Part shown: one piece after another, positions 61,271 through 64,000 of the stretch
Numbering within the stretch: position 1 is the stretch's first letter
Layout: the number at the start of each line of letters is the position of its first letter
NCBI RefSeq assembly: GCF_902148855.1
Contig: NC_043965.1
Span: 23,430,523-23,494,522, forward strand
Length of the DNA: 64,000 nt
Reading direction: 5' to 3'
Origin: Sphaeramia orbicularis
Taxonomy: Eukaryota > Chordata > Actinopteri > Kurtiformes > Apogonidae
The notes under the pieces: model-generated
What the model saw: the letters and a program-made list of their open reading frames with translations, nothing else
The model's database searches: none
Told to the model about the DNA's origin: nothing
Position numbers and translations under genes: made by a program

Positions 61271-61648
61271 GAGATCAAACAGGAATAAATATTGGGTGAT
61301 AGAGTAAATGAAACGAAAGGGGAGTGCTGTCTCAGCGGATATGGAAGCGACAGTTGAACTTGAGCACATGTAGTACCTACTTGTCCATGTAGCTCACATT
61401 TTATAAAGTATATTCTTATTGTTTAAAGATCCTTTAAGTAACAGACTGCTAATTTTTGTGGTTATAAACGTTGAAATCAAAAAGACATACAGAGTTGATA
61501 TAAAATACATAAAATTGCTTTTAATGAATCTGCTGATAAACTCCAATATTATCAAAAAACAGTCATTGTGCCTTGAGTTGACTGCATTATTTTATCCAAG
61601 GCCAAGAAGAAACTCATAAACAGAAAGAACGCCATCAAACATTTCCTG

Positions 61649-61651
<3 letters not shown>

Positions 61652-61745
<94 letters not shown>

Positions 61746-61765
61746 ATATATGTATATGTATATAT
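61652..61765. repeat. Long (AT)n microsatellite
   Basis: More than 50 AT dinucleotides with a few interruptions near the right end. Confidence 0.9.
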
Positions 61766-61929
61766 ACATTTTTTTTATTTATTTTTTTTTTATTAATAGA
61801 AGGGAATGGTCATCATCATGTCCTCATCAGTGTATTACATGAGCCCTCTCCTGTAACTCTATGAAAAACCGGGCTGTATAGTCTTGGAAGGAAATGACAA
61901 TTTATGAGTCTTTAAAAGTTTGTCATGCA

Positions 61930-62420
61930 GAAGCAAATGATAAATGATGCACTTCAGAAGGTGCATAAGAAAGTGCTCGACTGCCCTAATAGCTTTCCAT
62001 TTGCAATATTATTTGCTCGATTATGTTAGCCCTTCACTTCTCTCTCAGTCCGGAGCGGTAGTAGGAGACAAAATAAGCTTTTTCCTTCCCCCGTGCGTTT
62101 GGATGTACCTTTCCAAATTGCTGGTAGCAGGCGAGTGCAGGAGGCTGAGGCGGGAGGGCCAGGATGCCCACATGGGGGAAGAGAGCACCGTGCTAATTTG
62201 TCTAATGCTCATATACAGCTGCACCTACCTCTTTGGTCATTACAAATATCAATGTAAAAAGTACATGAGCAATTCTAATACCCCCAGCAGTAGCAGCTGT
62301 AATTTTCTTTGCCCTATTACGTTTAGTAATGAAAAATATGAAAAATCCACTTAGACATCTCAACCTCTCTTTTAGGGCTCCATCAAAATGAGCAAATGGT
62401 TTCTCTTCATGGTAAAAACA
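61930..62420. promoter_or_regulatory. Candidate conserved noncoding block
   Basis: A plus-strand open frame (61944-62354) covers part of it, but the translation shows no domain and no splice context. The DNA instead has enhancer-like words (TTTGCAATATTATTTGC, GTCTAATGCTCATATACAGC, CATTACAAATATC, AATGAGCAAATG) and near-normal G+C in an AT-rich spacer. Confidence 0.3.
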
Positions 62421-63260
62421 TATGTGTGTGTGGGGATGTGTGTATACCCTGCTGATGTTTGAGGATGTGACTCATTAAAAGAATAGAGAATTGCAAAAAT
62501 TGGACTTAGGAAATGATAAAGGACCTCCTTACTTTGTTTTGGTTGATCTGGAACAAGAGGAGGATTATCATAGTTTTAAAAGAAAAAAGAAAAGTTCCAT
62601 TATGCTCAGGTCTGTTCTTAGTTACTTTTTTGGAGTCTTGGATAATGTAAAGGCAAGGAACATTTGTCAACATATACTGTCTACAGTGAAATGAGACAAA
62701 CGTATAGATTTTTTTTTTAAAGCTGCATTTTAGAAGTCAAACTAACTTTTTATGGATTGAAAAGGCTTTCAAGCCAATGTAAGATTTAAAAAGAATGGAA
62801 TTATTTTAAAGATGTGATCTTGAAATTAAGTAGAAACAATTAATCTTGTCTTTGACCTCCTACTTAAGTCTCAGGTGAGTGATGGTTAACTAGCCTTAAT
62901 GGAAAAGCCTATTAGAGCACCTCTGAAAGAGTACAAACGATTGACAGGCCCACAATACGGCTGGTCTCTCTCTACATGTTTTTCTTATACTGCTAAGTCA
63001 TTACTACCCTTGAGTACGAGCAAGATGTACTTGAGAAACAGGACTTAAAAGATAAGACAGCAGAGGTACCATATAAAGAGACGAATGAGTGATTTTGCTG
63101 TGACAAGGAAGAGAATGGTTTGCTCCCCCCACTTGTCCTTTCTTTCTCCGCAGAGATGAGGCAGCCTGACAAGCTGGCCATTAGGAAGGTAATTTGACAA
63201 GCTCTACAGAGTGCTTTTCCTGCACCCTTGCACCCCTTGAACATCATGAAGCTTTGTTCT
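62421..63260. other. Gene-free spacer with possible regulatory patches
   Basis: 62860-63000 contains TTGACAGGCCC (a TALE-type TGACAG core) and CTAGCCTTAATGGAAAAGCC. 63130-63245 is G+C richer (GATGAGGCAGCCTGACAAGC). No coding exon with splice sites could be supported. Confidence 0.3.
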
Positions 63261-64000
63261 ATACCGCTAGTTTATATTAAGAAAATATGTAGCCTGCCAA
63301 GCATGACCACTAATAGCAGCTGATTGCAAGAGTGTATGTATATTTTGTTCAGGTCAGTGTGATTCTTTGAACCCAGTGGCACTCAAAAGACTCCGTTGGT
63401 CATCAGCCGCCTGTTTGCACACTGTCAGAGAAACTCCCTGGTCCTGGTATGTTTTATTCATAGAAATTACGCTAGTTGATTATTTGGTAATCTGGTCACA
63501 TTTTTAAGTGAATACATCACCTGTTTGCATGTGTGTGTTTATTAGCAGAGTTATGTCTTAAACTCATGAGACAGGGTAATGAAATGAAAGGTCACCATCA
63601 GGAAACCATTGGGACAAGAAGGAATTAGGGGGAAATGAGATCTACAAGAGGAGATTAGAGGGTTTATGGGTTAAAGAGAGAGAGAGAGAAAGAGAGAGAG
63701 AAAGGAATTGCTCCTGAAATACACAGAAAAAAAAACTGCACGTCTTAGCTTACCTGAAAGGGTGTTTGAGTGTGTTTTAAGGACACACGGACAGATTCTG
63801 AATGAAAATGACTCCCCATTTCTGTCAAATACATCCAACACGTCCAGAGATTTAAAAAGGCCATTTGGCAGCTGTCTTTGTTGTTGCCGTAGTGACTGAC
63901 TTACAGGAAGGAACCTCCACCTGTCATCGTACCATCCTTCAACCCTGGCTCTTTTCATGTTATATGTTGTACTGTTATTTTCTTACTTTCTTTTTTTATT
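63261..64000. other. Right-edge spacer
   Basis: No gene was recognised. A GA-rich microsatellite lies at 63677-63703. In the human arrangement SLC28A3 is the next gene, and nothing like a nucleoside transporter exon is visible here. Confidence 0.5.

Noticed and set aside
61944-62354. 136-codon plus-strand frame as a new gene
   Set aside because: No recognisable domain, no supported splice or promoter context, and the DNA looks more like noncoding regulatory sequence.

Overview
The window is vertebrate nuclear DNA, most likely from a ray-finned (teleost, probably percomorph) fish. It is AT-rich, its genes are split into many short exons with GT-AG introns, and the introns and spacers carry teleost-style short inverted-repeat DNA transposons (hAT, piggyBac-like and Tc1/mariner-like), LINE tails and microsatellites. 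There are no bacterial genes, CRISPR arrays or rRNA genes.

Six host genes follow one another in the order known around human 9q21.32 (UBQLN1-GKAP1-KIF27-QNG1/C9orf64-HNRNPK-RMI1). From left to right they are: a short, divergent ubiquilin (2527-7060, minus); gkap1 (8407-13244, minus); kif27 (15216-24249, minus); qng1 (27983-35947, minus); hnrnpk (39004-49745, minus); and rmi1 (51862-59807, plus). I traced exon boundaries by eye from splice sites and reading phase. Each chain sums to a whole number of codons: about 324, 383, 1319, 339, 433 and 691 residues. hnrnpk and rmi1 are head to head and probably share a promoter interval. The genes work in unrelated processes (proteasome shuttling, cGMP-kinase/Golgi anchoring, ciliary kinesin, queuosine salvage, RNA binding, BLM-TopoIII-RMI genome stability). 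Their grouping reflects ancestral linkage, not a pathway.

The left edge (1-2526) and the spacers at 13.6-15.2, 24.3-27.9, 36-39 and 59.8-64 kb hold transposon copies, microsatellites and a few stretches that look like conserved regulatory DNA. The last of these lie past rmi1 at 61.1-63.3 kb.

Points most worth a second look: the ubiquilin at the UBQLN1 position has no visible UBA domain. The qng1 first coding exon ends at CAG|GGGAGT, a consensus donor except for position +2. The last hnrnpk intron has a GC donor. Several elements have clear target-site duplications, including a 1.2-kb inverted-repeat element with an internal 334-bp duplication and a four-copy TTAA-flanked family. I did not find a wholly new multi-gene system here.
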